Below, in pieces: positions 7,820-16,277 of a DNA stretch of 32,184 nt. The stretch is from positions 1 through 32,184 of the forward strand of contig JBCCUP010000051.1 of the NCBI GenBank assembly GCA_039196715.1, read 5' to 3'. This DNA is from Pseudomonadota bacterium (GTDB lineage Bacteria > Pseudomonadota > Gammaproteobacteria > CALCKW01). How positions within the stretch are numbered: the stretch's first letter is position 1; each line of letters starts with the position of its first letter. The position numbers were made by a program, and so were the translations under genes. Below the pieces are notes generated by a model, which worked only from the letters and a program-made list of their open reading frames with translations, made no database searches and had not been told where the DNA came from.

Positions 7820-8599
7820 TCGTCGTCAACGCAAACCGGTTGTACGCCCGTGCCCACGCCCCTGAACAGTTCGCTTGTCAAAGGGTTCGAAATCCTCTCC
7901 TTGTACACACGATCCCGGCCGGAGCTCTGCGCGGCTGACCTGGTTGCGCAGCTCGGGTTGAACAAGGCGACGGCGCACCGCTTCCTGGTGACGCTCGAAG
8001 CGGTTGGCGCGGTGAGGTCCACCAAACGGGGCTACTTCGCGCTTGGCCCGAAGATCGACGAACTCGGGCAGACCTCAGCGGACACCGGGGCCATTGCCGT
8101 GCTTGCGCAACCTGAACTGAGGGCACTGGCCGACACACTCAACGAATCGGTCATGCTGTGCAGACTTGGCAAGGGTGGCCCCACTTGCGTCGCGGTGGCC
8201 AACTCCACCCAGGCCATTTCAGTCAACATCACAGTGGGCACGGTGCTGCCCGTTCACGCCTCGGCGCAGGGCAAGCTCTGGCTGGCCGAGATGGACCCGA
8301 GGACCCGCGCCGCCCGGCTCGATGCGGCAGGGGTACTGGCGGCACCGGGCGCGCCGCTCGACCGGGAGCGCCTGGAGGCCGAACTCGACAGCGTTCGACA
8401 ACAGGGGTACGCAACCAACCTCGGTGAGAACGAGACCGACATTGCAGCGGTGTCGGTCGCCGTCCGCTGGCCTGACGGCAGGATGGCCTATTCGCTCTCG
8501 GTGTTCGGCCTCCTTCGTCGGTTTGACACTGCATTCAGAGCCAGAGCGAAAGCGGCCTTGGACACCGCTGCGCAGCGCATTGGAGCGTTCGTTCAATGA
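7811..8599 (+). CDS. IclR-family transcriptional regulator
   Basis: 262 residues from the ATG at 7811. Residues about 20-80 form the winged helix-turn-helix (SSLVKGFEILSLY, then ADLVAQLGLNKATAHRFLVTLEAVGAV). Residues about 90-255 form the IclR effector-binding domain (LPVHASAQGKLWLAEM, GYATNLGENETDIAAVSVAV). It should control the divergent aldehyde dehydrogenase/ThDP-enzyme pair and possibly itself. The start is uncertain: no Shine-Dalgarno precedes 7811, and the plus-strand promoter candidate (-10 at 7807-7812) would place the transcript start after that ATG. An in-frame GTG at 7850 (residue 14), just before the conserved domain, is an alternative. The effector is unknown but is probably a 2-oxo acid or aromatic acid related to the pathway. 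Confidence 0.9.
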   Translation: MCQSSSTQTGCTPVPTPLNSSLVKGFEILSLYTRSRPELCAADLVAQLGLNKATAHRFLVTLEAVGAVRSTKRGYFALGPKIDELGQTSADTGAIAVLAQPELRALADTLNESVMLCRLGKGGPTCVAVANSTQAISVNITVGTVLPVHASAQGKLWLAEMDPRTRAARLDAAGVLAAPGAPLDRERLEAELDSVRQQGYATNLGENETDIAAVSVAVRWPDGRMAYSLSVFGLLRRFDTAFRARAKAALDTAAQRIGAFVQ

Positions 8600-8760
8600 G
8601 ACTGACGGACGGCGTGTGACGGCGTCCCTGCCGAATGTGTCGTGATGGGCCGCGCCACTGTTGCAGGTATGGGCACGCTCGAAACGGCAACGCAGTGAAC
8701 GGGTCTGCGGTACGCGCGTCTCACAAAGCGTAAGCGGTGAGGAGTGTCGAGGGGTCGCTT

Positions 8761-10194
8761 GTGGGCAACAGCCTGGTTCGGGGATCAGTAGGTTGGCTGT
8801 TCTCTCTGGTGCGGAATGCCGCCGCTACCCTCCGATGCGGTGCGGTCCTGTGGACTGTGTGTTTGTGTTCGTTGCTCGGTGGCGGCGCGGCCCACGCAAG
8901 CTCGACCGCAATGCTCTCAGACTACGCGCTGGCGCAGTTCGGTGCGCCCCCGGCGGTGCCGAGCGGGGCGTTGCCCGACGCGGCCCGTCGGGCGGTCGAT
9001 GCGTTTGTCGCGCACAGCCTCGACCCCGCTGCCGACCCCGGGGCCGATGCGGCGGTGTTGCAGGCCGTCGCGGACACCGCCGACCCGCGGCTGGTCTGGG
9101 TGATAGCCGATGTCATGCGCTTCACCTGGCGGTCTGCGACGTTCTCGGCGCTCGCCGACACGGGGCGCGCACTGCTGGGCATCGCATTCGAGTCGATTTC
9201 GGTGCGTGAGGAACTGCTCGACCACTTGATCGCCTGGCGGGTGCCGGCCTACCCCGGGTACCTCGCGCACAAGCGGGCGGTGTTCACGCGCTACGTGGAC
9301 GGCTGGGACCGCCTTTTCGTCGAGGGCGACATCGCCTGGGAACGCGTGTCCTGGGGCGGCGTCAACATCGATGCCCGGCGGTTCGGCGACCCCGACACGG
9401 CTTGTGCGTGCATCCCGGCCGCGGACAACCCGGACGTCAGCAACGCAAGCGATGCCACGTGGCTGCGCGACACCGACATCGTCTTCGGGGTGTCGGTGAA
9501 CGGCGAGCACCGGGCCTACCCGCGGCGCATCATGGAGGTGCGCGAGATGGTCAACGACACCCTCGGGGGGCGTGCACTCGGCATCCCCTACTGCTCGCTC
9601 TGCGGCGCGGCCCAGGCCTATTTCACCGACGGCCTGCCGCCGGGTGTGGCGCGCCCGGTGCTGCGCACCTCTGGGCTCTTGATGCGGTCGAACAAGGTGA
9701 TGTACGACCTCAACACCGACTCCCTGTTCGACACCTTCCTCGGGCGTGCGGTAACCGGGCCACTTTCGGAGGCGGGTGTGGTGCTGAAAGCGGCGTCCGT
9801 GGTCACGACCGAATGGGGCGCGTGGAAAGCCGCGCACCCGGACACCACGGTGTTGGTCGAGGCCTTGGCGCTGGGTCGCGACTACGACCTGCGCAACACC
9901 CGCGATGCGCGCGGGCCGATCTTTCTGGTCGGCGACGTCGACCCGCGGCTGCCGGTGCACGAGGACATTGTTGGCGCGATCGCGCCGGACGGCACCCCAG
10001 TGGCGTTTCAGCGCACCGCAGCGGTGCTGGCACTGCAACGCGGCGAAACGGTGCAGCTCGCGGGCGTGCAGCTCGTGGTTGACGCGGGCGGGCTGCGTGC
10101 GACCGATGCGGACGGGAGCGACCTTGGCAGCCATCCGGCCTACTGGTTTGCCTGGTCGCAGTTTCACCCGGGCACCGAACTCTGGTTGCCCTAG
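8761..10194 (+). CDS. Exported DUF3179-domain protein
   Basis: 477 residues from a GTG at 8761, chosen because GAGGGG lies 6 nt upstream; a GTG at 8737 is the longer alternative but has no ribosome site. An N-terminal hydrophobic stretch (AVLWTVCLCSLLGGGAAHA) forms a signal peptide with likely cleavage after Ala46. The second half carries the DUF3179 signature: a VFGVSVNGEHRAYPRRIM segment, then PYCSLCGAAQAYF with Cys278 and Cys281, and later GAWKAAHPDTTVL. The C-x-x-C pair and His residues are conserved in the family; the function is unknown. The first ~150 mature residues are a helical region without recognised domain. It converges on the small exported gene at 10267-10791, sharing the hairpin at 10231-10253. 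No operon partner is seen. Confidence 0.82.
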   Translation: MGNSLVRGSVGWLFSLVRNAAATLRCGAVLWTVCLCSLLGGGAAHASSTAMLSDYALAQFGAPPAVPSGALPDAARRAVDAFVAHSLDPAADPGADAAVLQAVADTADPRLVWVIADVMRFTWRSATFSALADTGRALLGIAFESISVREELLDHLIAWRVPAYPGYLAHKRAVFTRYVDGWDRLFVEGDIAWERVSWGGVNIDARRFGDPDTACACIPAADNPDVSNASDATWLRDTDIVFGVSVNGEHRAYPRRIMEVREMVNDTLGGRALGIPYCSLCGAAQAYFTDGLPPGVARPVLRTSGLLMRSNKVMYDLNTDSLFDTFLGRAVTGPLSEAGVVLKAASVVTTEWGAWKAAHPDTTVLVEALALGRDYDLRNTRDARGPIFLVGDVDPRLPVHEDIVGAIAPDGTPVAFQRTAAVLALQRGETVQLAGVQLVVDAGGLRATDADGSDLGSHPAYWFAWSQFHPGTELWLP

Positions 10195-10230
10195 GCGCGA
10201 CACCGTGTGTGCCGCGCATGTATTCAGTGA

Positions 10231-10253
10231 ACGGCACCGTGGGCCGGCGCCGT
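10231..10253. terminator. Shared hairpin between two convergent genes
   Basis: Nine-nt arms ACGGCACCG and CGGCGCCGT (one mismatch) enclose the loop TGGGC in the 72 bp between the convergent DUF3179 and NTF2-like genes. No T-run exists on either strand. It may end transcription with Rho or protect both 3' ends. Confidence 0.4.
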
Positions 10254-10266
10254 CCGCTCAGGTCCC

Positions 10267-10791
10267 TCAGGACGGGTTGTACGGCAGCGAAGAGTGGTGG
10301 AGGTTGATCTTCAGGTTGCCGTCAGCGTCCATCACGTAGCCAAAGGAGTACTCCACTTTGGTCTCGGTGCCGTCCGGACCGGTGAAGTAGTAGTTGCCCA
10401 TGGCGGTTGCCGCGTCTTTCGTGGTGAAGATACCGTTGCTCTCCCAACGCACGTTGGTCCAGCCCTTGATGGCGAAGCCGCTGTCCTCGCTGCCTTGGGT
10501 GCCGATGAAGTAGCTCAATGCCTCGTCGAAGGTTTCGCGGAACTGGTCTTCGGCTGCGAGTGTGGGCTTGAACATCACGTCGGAGACGCCGTACGCGTAG
10601 AGCGCGTTGATGTGGTCGGTCGCGCGCGCAGCGTAGTCACCGCCCTCGGTGTGGATCTTGGCGATCGCGACGATCCCCTCGCCCCAGGTGGTCTGCGCGT
10701 CGATCACCTGCTGTTCGGTGATGGCGCTCGCCCAGGCTGAACTGGCCAACAGGGTTGCGGCTGTGCCGGCGAGAAAGGAATTCCGTGTCAT
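10267..10791 (-). CDS. Exported NTF2/SnoaL-like (CaMKII-association-domain-like) protein
   Basis: 174 residues. MTRNSFLAGTAATLLASSAWA is a signal peptide, so the mature protein of about 153 residues is periplasmic or secreted. The body has the layout of the NTF2-like fold: a helical start (ITEQQVIDAQTTWGEGIVAIAKIH), then FKPTLAAEDQFRETFDEALSYFIG, then beta strands NVRWESNGIFTTKDAATAMGNYYFTGPDG and VEYSFGYVMDADGNLKINLHHSSLPY. It resembles small exported proteins with a CaMKII-association-like/DUF4440-type domain found in many marine bacteria. Their role is unknown; binding of a small ligand in the NTF2 pocket is typical of the fold. AGAGG lies 8 nt before the ATG. Upstream is a tandem 9 bp direct repeat at 10928-10947. 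Confidence 0.7.
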   Translation of the reverse strand: MTRNSFLAGTAATLLASSAWASAITEQQVIDAQTTWGEGIVAIAKIHTEGGDYAARATDHINALYAYGVSDVMFKPTLAAEDQFRETFDEALSYFIGTQGSEDSGFAIKGWTNVRWESNGIFTTKDAATAMGNYYFTGPDGTETKVEYSFGYVMDADGNLKINLHHSSLPYNPS

Positions 10792-10927
10792 GGGTTATAC
10801 CTCTGTGTCGGGGCATCGTGGAGGGTGGCGACCGGTCGTGGCCCCGGCTCGGTCCGGCCGTGTGCGTTCTCTCGGATGACGCGATGCAGTAGAGGGCTGG
10901 AAGCCGGAGGAATTCCGATTAAAACCC

Positions 10928-10947
10928 CATGAACGGAGCATGAACGG
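10928..10947 (-). promoter_or_regulatory. Tandem direct repeat with 11 bp period, upstream of the NTF2-like gene
   Basis: The minus strand reads CCGTTCATG twice with an 11 bp period, that is two 7-mers CGTTCAT separated by 4 bp. This is the spacing used by OmpR/PhoB-type response regulators. The half-site shares five of seven bases with the PhoB half-site CTGTCAT. A TTTTAAT follows after another 4 bp and may be part of a -10 box. It lies about 140 bp before the start codon. No regulator gene is nearby. Confidence 0.3.
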
Positions 10948-11018
10948 CGTGGTCTGCCGCCTGGCCACGCTGCCGTACTGCGTCGTTGTCACGGGGAATT
11001 TCAGGCGGGTGTATAAGA

Positions 11019-11055
11019 CAAGGCCGTGTCACGCCCAGCGCGTAACACGGCCTTG
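11019..11055 (-). terminator. Strong terminator-like hairpin after the G8-domain gene
   Basis: CAAGGCCGTGT (11019-11029) and ACACGGCCTTG (11045-11055) pair perfectly over 11 bp. ACGC/GCGT extend the stem inside after one mismatch, leaving a 5-nt loop. On the minus strand TCTTAT follows directly. It starts 12 nt past the stop codon of the large gene at 11067. Confidence 0.65.
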
Positions 11056-11066
11056 GATTGCCGTCC

Positions 11067-14000
11067 CTACGGGATCAGCGTGGCCCTGACCGTGCTCACC
11101 GGCGACTGCGTGGTACCGTCAGTCAGTGTCACGGCGTAGGACGGTACGACGCTCCCGCCACCGTGGACGAACCGGATCACGCCGCCGTCCACTTCCGCTT
11201 GGGTGAAGCCGGCGATCGCGGTGGTCGGGTTGTCGCGGTGCGCGAAGTAACCGCCCCTCACCTGGGACACGCTGTAGCGCAGCTCGGACGGTGCCGAATC
11301 CGTGTCGGTGGCGTTGAGGTTGGTTCGCATCAGCGTCAGCGTTTGGCCTGGTTTGATGTTGAGGTAGTTGCCTGTGATTTCCGGCCAGGGGTTGCCTTCG
11401 GCTGGTTCCGGGTTGGCGCCACCGTTTGTTGTGTCGCGCAGCGGCGGTAGTGTCGTTGCTGCCGCCGGTGCGCTGCCCACGAATCCACCTGTGACGCGTG
11501 CATCCGTCTGGGCATCTGCCGGCAGGATCGCACCGCCGAATGCCAAGCCGTACTGTGTTAACAGCTGCTGGTTGGTCTGGCCAACAAAGCGTTGCGGTAC
11601 CTGCTCGGAACCTGGCTCATCGCCCGGTGCGAGCAATTCCGGCAGAGGAACGTAGCTCGCAGCTTGCTGAGGAAAGTAGATTCCACGACCGTCCAGAACC
11701 AGGTGATCGGGCAGCACGAAGTAGTATGGCTGGAAGTCGACCTCGAGGACCGGGGAGAGCTCGATGTTTCGGCGCTCCGATTCCCGGCCTGCGACCGCTG
11801 TGCCGCTCAGGTCACCAAAGGTGACGTTGTTCATGGTGATGGTTCTCGGCCCTTGCACGGGTTCTGAGATCAGCATGTCGCGCACGTTCCGCAGCGTGAG
11901 GTTCTCCATCAGCCACTGGTCGTTCCGGGGGGCGACGAAGCCCATCTCGAAGCCCTCGATGGTGACCGAATCGATGTGGCCGAAGCCGTTGGTAATCTCC
12001 GTGCCAAGGTCAAGCCCGACCCCCGAGTTGGCGGTGCCCGGGTCGAGGTAGAAGGGTGCGCCGATGCCGACGATTCGGCTGTCCTTCAAGCTCATGCGCG
12101 CGGTGTAGTTCAGCAGCACGCCATCGCGGTTACCCCAGACTGTGAGGCCGGAGATGGTCGGGTTCAGTGTGTCGATGTACGCCTGGGGCGGGGGTGCGTG
12201 AAACGCGCTGCCGCCTTCGCCCATGTAGCTCTGCGAGTGGGTGTACCGCACCCGGAAACCGATCGAGGAGCCGTAGGCTTCGTTGCCGCTGATCTCGGCG
12301 ACCGGCGCCCACCACGTCGGGATCTCCTCGCGGTTGGGAATCAGGTTGCCATTTTCGACGTGCGCCACCTTCACCGTGCGACGGCCGGGGTTGGCAAGGT
12401 CGGCCTCGACGAGTCCGTCAGCCCAGTAGATGATGCCGTGTGCGGTCGAGCCCGCCGAGACGTTGTTGATCATGCTCACGCCGTGGCCGGACAACCAGTA
12501 GCCGTCGCCGTCGTTGCCGAACTCCTGGTTATCGTGGCCGAGGTCCGGGTCGATTGCACCGCCGACCGAGTCGAACTGAAAGGCATCGTTGACCGAGCGG
12601 ATTGCAATGTTGCCTTGCATCGAGCCGATCTCGTCGCCCGCTTCGGTGTAGAAGCCCGTGCCCTGCACGTCGTAGGACACGTTGTCGACGAAGTTGACGT
12701 GCGCCGAGTGCATCACGAAACCCCAACCTGGGCTGTTGAAGACCACGCTGCCGCGGACGAGCGCCGGCGTGCTGCTCGGGTCCACACCGCCGCGGTGGAA
12801 GTGTATTGGGTAGCGTCCTCGGACGTTGTAGCTGTTGCCCCGGCTTGTGGTGAAGACGACGGGTGCGCCGCTGTTGTTGCCGACGGCGTCTTCGCTGAAC
12901 TCGAAGCGGATGTCATCGAGCTCGTGGGTCTTGTCGGTGCGCCCCATGTCGGTGAAGCGCGCGTTTTCGATCGACACATCGAGCGTGTGCATCAACATCA
13001 TGTGGGCGCGGTGGTGCAGAGAGGGGTTCTCCGAGCGAAACTCGATGTTGCGGGTGGTGTTGGCCACGTAGACATTCAGGCCTGCGCTCGGGGCGGCGTG
13101 GTCCAGCGCGAGCGGTTGGTCGAAGCCGATGATGCGGCCGTTGATTGATGACACGGTCCTGACTTCGTCACTGCGCGGGTCACCCACCACTGTGCCGGTG
13201 ATGACAATCTGGTCGCCGACGGCCCAACCTGACGGCATCGCGTTGAGTTCGATCGTCTGTGCGCCTCTGGCCGCGGGCGCAGCCAGGACGGCGCGGTGGG
13301 TCTTGGCGGCCCCGTGCATCTCGGTCCGGCCCATCAGCAAGGCACCACGGCCGACTTGCGTGGTGTCGCAGGCCGCGTTGACCGCGCCGTCGTCAACGAA
13401 CACGACCTCGGCCGTCACGGTGTCCTGGATGGGCGCCGAAGCCGTGCCGACGTGCAGTTGTCCCATCATCGTGCTCACCAGGGTGTCGACCAGGAGGCGG
13501 GTGTTGACCGTGTTCGCGAAGGCGAGGGTGCCGTCGACGCGGACCGTCTCCAACCGTGCAGACGCTTGTCCGTCAAGGGTGACCGTCGTCTGCGGTGGGA
13601 TGTGGACGCGCGCGCCGTCGGTCGGCACGGTGTTGTTGGCCCAGGTGGCGGGGGACGACCAGTTGCCGGACGCAACCGCCGTGTGGGTCACGTGCTCGAG
13701 CGCGACCAGCTCCATCATGTTGTTGGCGACGAAGGTGCACTCGGCGAGGTTGGTTGGCGCCGTGGGCTCCCGGTCGACTAGCTGCGATCCATCGCCATCG
13801 CCATCGCCATCGCCGTCCGAGCCATCGCCGTCCGAGTCATCGCCGTCCGAGCCATCGCCGTCCGAGTCATCGCCGTCCGAGTCATCGCCGTCGGAGTCAT
13901 CGCCGTCGGAGTCATCGCCGTCCGAGTCATCGCCGTCGGAGTCATCGCCGTCGGAGTCATCGCCGCCAGAGTCATCGCCGTCGGAGTCGCCTGTATCGTC

Positions 14001-14483
14001 CTCGTCGTCGGCTTCCTCGTCGTCGCGGTCGTCATCACCCTCATCCGGGCCGTCTTCCTCGTCCGAGTCCCCGTCTTCCGCGTCGTCCTCACTGTCCTCG
14101 TCGTCCGGTTCGACGTCGTCGTCCTCGTCTTCGAGATCGCCGTCTTCGGTCTCTTCATCTTCGGTCTCTTCATCTTCGAGGTCTTCGTCCTCGGGGTCCT
14201 CCTCTTCAAGGTCCTCGTCATCGAGGTCTTCGTCATCAGGGACGTCCTCCTCGTCGGCATCGCGGCCCTCGGCACGCGCCTTGGCCATCGAGGCCTCGAG
14301 CGCTGCCAGGAACGTCTCGAAATTCCGGATCTCTTCACGCGACAAGCGCGTGTTGACCATGCTGCGGATTGCCGGGCTGACCTCCGGTGCGGCGGTCTCG
14401 GCGGCGAGGGGCGCCTGATGCAGTCCGAATGTGGACAGGATCAGAACGGACAGGGTGTTTCTCTGGAATCGAAGGGTCTTCAT
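11067..14483 (-). CDS. Exported G8-domain beta-helix protein with hyper-acidic Asp/Ser/Gly repeat linker
   Basis: 1138 residues, with AGGAG 7 nt before the ATG. Residues 1-28 are a signal peptide (LSVLILSTFGLHQAPLAA). Residues about 74-233 are almost only Asp, Glu, Gly and Ser: first an irregular DE-rich part, then DSDGD/DSDGDD units that resemble calcium-binding DxDxDG loops. About 270-395 is a G8 domain (SGNWSSPATWANNTVPTDGARVHIPP), the domain named after eight conserved glycines in human CEMIP, TMEM2 and fibrocystin. About 480-930 is a right-handed parallel beta-helix rich in N, G, V and I. About 1040-1138 resembles a CSPG/cadherin-like repeat (LNIKPGQTLTL..., FTQAEVDGGVIRFVHGG). No membrane anchor is seen. 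Polysaccharide binding or cleavage at the cell surface is plausible from the G8/beta-helix relatives but not shown. A strong hairpin follows the stop. Confidence 0.8.
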   Translation of the reverse strand: MKTLRFQRNTLSVLILSTFGLHQAPLAAETAAPEVSPAIRSMVNTRLSREEIRNFETFLAALEASMAKARAEGRDADEEDVPDDEDLDDEDLEEEDPEDEDLEDEETEDEETEDGDLEDEDDDVEPDDEDSEDDAEDGDSDEEDGPDEGDDDRDDEEADDEDDTGDSDGDDSGGDDSDGDDSDGDDSDGDDSDGDDSDGDDSDGDDSDGDGSDGDDSDGDGSDGDGDGDGDGSQLVDREPTAPTNLAECTFVANNMMELVALEHVTHTAVASGNWSSPATWANNTVPTDGARVHIPPQTTVTLDGQASARLETVRVDGTLAFANTVNTRLLVDTLVSTMMGQLHVGTASAPIQDTVTAEVVFVDDGAVNAACDTTQVGRGALLMGRTEMHGAAKTHRAVLAAPAARGAQTIELNAMPSGWAVGDQIVITGTVVGDPRSDEVRTVSSINGRIIGFDQPLALDHAAPSAGLNVYVANTTRNIEFRSENPSLHHRAHMMLMHTLDVSIENARFTDMGRTDKTHELDDIRFEFSEDAVGNNSGAPVVFTTSRGNSYNVRGRYPIHFHRGGVDPSSTPALVRGSVVFNSPGWGFVMHSAHVNFVDNVSYDVQGTGFYTEAGDEIGSMQGNIAIRSVNDAFQFDSVGGAIDPDLGHDNQEFGNDGDGYWLSGHGVSMINNVSAGSTAHGIIYWADGLVEADLANPGRRTVKVAHVENGNLIPNREEIPTWWAPVAEISGNEAYGSSIGFRVRYTHSQSYMGEGGSAFHAPPPQAYIDTLNPTISGLTVWGNRDGVLLNYTARMSLKDSRIVGIGAPFYLDPGTANSGVGLDLGTEITNGFGHIDSVTIEGFEMGFVAPRNDQWLMENLTLRNVRDMLISEPVQGPRTITMNNVTFGDLSGTAVAGRESERRNIELSPVLEVDFQPYYFVLPDHLVLDGRGIYFPQQAASYVPLPELLAPGDEPGSEQVPQRFVGQTNQQLLTQYGLAFGGAILPADAQTDARVTGGFVGSAPAAATTLPPLRDTTNGGANPEPAEGNPWPEITGNYLNIKPGQTLTLMRTNLNATDTDSAPSELRYSVSQVRGGYFAHRDNPTTAIAGFTQAEVDGGVIRFVHGGGSVVPSYAVTLTDGTTQSPVSTVRATLIP
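13792..13987 (-). repeat. In-frame 15 bp minisatellite (DSDGD codons)
   Basis: On the plus strand, units of the form TCCGAGTCATCGCCG, with TCGGAG and GAGCC variants, repeat with exact 15 bp period from 13816 to 13980: eleven full units, flanked by shorter ATCGCC repeats at 13792-13815. The unit is five codons, so changes in copy number keep the frame. Base differences between units are nearly all silent, which points to selection on the peptide plus slippage. Confidence 0.9.
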
Positions 14484-14587
14484 GGGGTTGCTCCTGGTCG
14501 GTCTTCCGATGGAAGCAATTTATGAAGAAGTTCCTGTTAACACTGTTGGGGAAGTGTTCGGGATTTGTAGCCGGGTTCGGGTTGCGT

Positions 14588-16255
14588 TCAGGGATGTTCG
14601 GCTTTTGTCGCCGATTGCGCGCAAAAGCACGAGGCGCCAACCGGTTGATCCGTGCGGGCGGCGGCGAGCTCGCGTTGCTGTCGGATCAGGGTTGCCTCCG
14701 CGGTGTCGCCGGCGCCGCGCTGGCGCAGGCAAGCGTCGAGGCCGGTGAGGCTCCAGACGTTGTCGGGGTGAATGCAGGCCCGAGGCAGCTCGCCTGCGAG
14801 CCCGAGGTCTTCCCGGTAGGCTTGCTCGGCGAGGTCGAGTCGGTCCTGCTCGAGTGCCAGCGCACCGAGGGCATGCCGGACGGGTTGCATCCAGCCCCAG
14901 GGCTCGTCGTAGTTGAGGCCATCCTCGAGTGCAATGGCTTTTTGCAAGTGTGTGAACGCGACGTCGTGGTTGCCCTTTCTGTATTCGAGTTCGCCGTCGA
15001 GCATCTCGGCAGCGATATCGAGCAGATCGACGCAGCGGTTGTTGTGGATGCGGCGACTGTCAGGCACGTGTGCGCGCGCTTTGAGGAAGTCCTGCCGTGC
15101 CGACTCGGCCGCCGGGACATCGCCGAGCGCGGCGTGGGCGACGGCCTTGGCGTAGTGCTGCGAGGCCGTCGTGTGGCAGTAGAGCGCCTGGTCCTCGCGC
15201 AGCGGGGCCGACACGATGTCGTGCCAGCGGCCAAAGCGGATCTGCACGTGGGTCTTGATCGAGAAGTAGCCCTCGAGCATGTCGGCCATCGGGGGGCTCG
15301 TCTTGCGCAGCAGCCGTTCCGGGATCTCCGACATCATGTCCTCGGCCGCCGTCATCGCCGGCGCGTATTGGCCGAGGAACATCGCGCTGTAGACCGCGAA
15401 GTGGTAGGCGTGAATGCGGTAGCTGGTGTAGAAGTTGATCCGCCCGTTGCGGTTGGCGAACTTGAGATCCGCCTCGATCCCTTTCAGGTTCCAGAACAGC
15501 GCGTCGTGGTAGTGGCCGCATTGAATGTCGATGTGGGTCGGCATGTGGATCAGGTGCCCGGCGTCGGGCACGAGCTCGCGCAACCGGTCTCCGGCACCCA
15601 GGGCTTTCTCCGGCGTCGGCGACATTTCCATCAGGTGCACATAGAGATGGAGGATGCCCGGGTGGTCTCGGCCGGTCGGCGTCTCGAGCGCGCGTTCGAG
15701 CACGGCTTGAGCGGCGAGTGAGTCAGCGCCATCTGCAACCGTGTTGTGCCGGATGTCCCACATGCGCCAGGGCGTTTGGTTGAGGATCGATTCCGCGTAG
15801 ATTGCCGTGAGGTCGAGGTCGTCCGGGTGTGCTGCGTGGGCCGTTTTCATCGCCGCCGCGAAGTCGTCGTTCCAGGGCCGCTGGTCGTCGATCGGATCGC
15901 GCTGCGGGTAACGCGCAGGCAGGGCCTCGATCAGGGCGCGCTCCACCGGCGTGACTGCACCGACGAGGGCGAGTGCAGCCTTCGTGCTGTCGTAAGCGCG
16001 AGCGAGCGCGTCGGCCTTGGTGGTGGGGTCCATCTTCCACCACTCGAAGTTGTAGTTTGGCCCTGCGGCGTAGGCGATGCCCCAGTGGGCCATGGCGCAA
16101 GTCGGGTCGTGTGCGAGCGCCGTTTCGAAGCAGGCGACGGCTTTCTCGTGGTTATAGCCGTAGGTCCAGATCAGCCCGCGGTCGAACCAGGCCTGCGCGT
16201 CGCGGTTCGCCGTTGAGACCGGTCGGCGATACGCGCCAAGATTGTAGTAATCCAT
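14588..16255 (-). CDS. Tetratricopeptide-repeat protein, His-motif family
   Basis: 555 residues from the ATG at 16255; a GTG two codons earlier is also possible and no strong ribosome site separates them. The protein is almost entirely alpha-helical, with TPR-like pairs such as AQAWFDRGLIWTYGYNHEKAVACFETALAHDPTCAMAHWGIAYA at the start. The middle carries two conserved motifs of a widespread TPR family: HPGILHLYVHLMEMSPTPEKAL and GHLIHMPTHIDIQCGHYHDA. Their many His residues could bind a metal, which is inference. There is no signal peptide, so the protein is cytoplasmic. The C-terminal tail CFCAQSATKAEHP is unusual. It sits between the strong hairpins at 16278-16346 and the G8-domain gene 104 bp downstream on the same strand. 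Family members are known as general protein-interaction scaffolds; the exact role is unknown. Confidence 0.75.
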   Translation of the reverse strand: MDYYNLGAYRRPVSTANRDAQAWFDRGLIWTYGYNHEKAVACFETALAHDPTCAMAHWGIAYAAGPNYNFEWWKMDPTTKADALARAYDSTKAALALVGAVTPVERALIEALPARYPQRDPIDDQRPWNDDFAAAMKTAHAAHPDDLDLTAIYAESILNQTPWRMWDIRHNTVADGADSLAAQAVLERALETPTGRDHPGILHLYVHLMEMSPTPEKALGAGDRLRELVPDAGHLIHMPTHIDIQCGHYHDALFWNLKGIEADLKFANRNGRINFYTSYRIHAYHFAVYSAMFLGQYAPAMTAAEDMMSEIPERLLRKTSPPMADMLEGYFSIKTHVQIRFGRWHDIVSAPLREDQALYCHTTASQHYAKAVAHAALGDVPAAESARQDFLKARAHVPDSRRIHNNRCVDLLDIAAEMLDGELEYRKGNHDVAFTHLQKAIALEDGLNYDEPWGWMQPVRHALGALALEQDRLDLAEQAYREDLGLAGELPRACIHPDNVWSLTGLDACLRQRGAGDTAEATLIRQQRELAAARTDQPVGASCFCAQSATKAEHP

Positions 16256-16277
16256 GTCCACCCACCCCGTTGCGCTC

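Noticed and set aside
13792-13987. Regular short repeats that could suggest a CRISPR array
   Set aside because: Units are 15 bp, directly adjacent without spacers, and lie in frame inside a coding region encoding DSDGD; this is a coding minisatellite.
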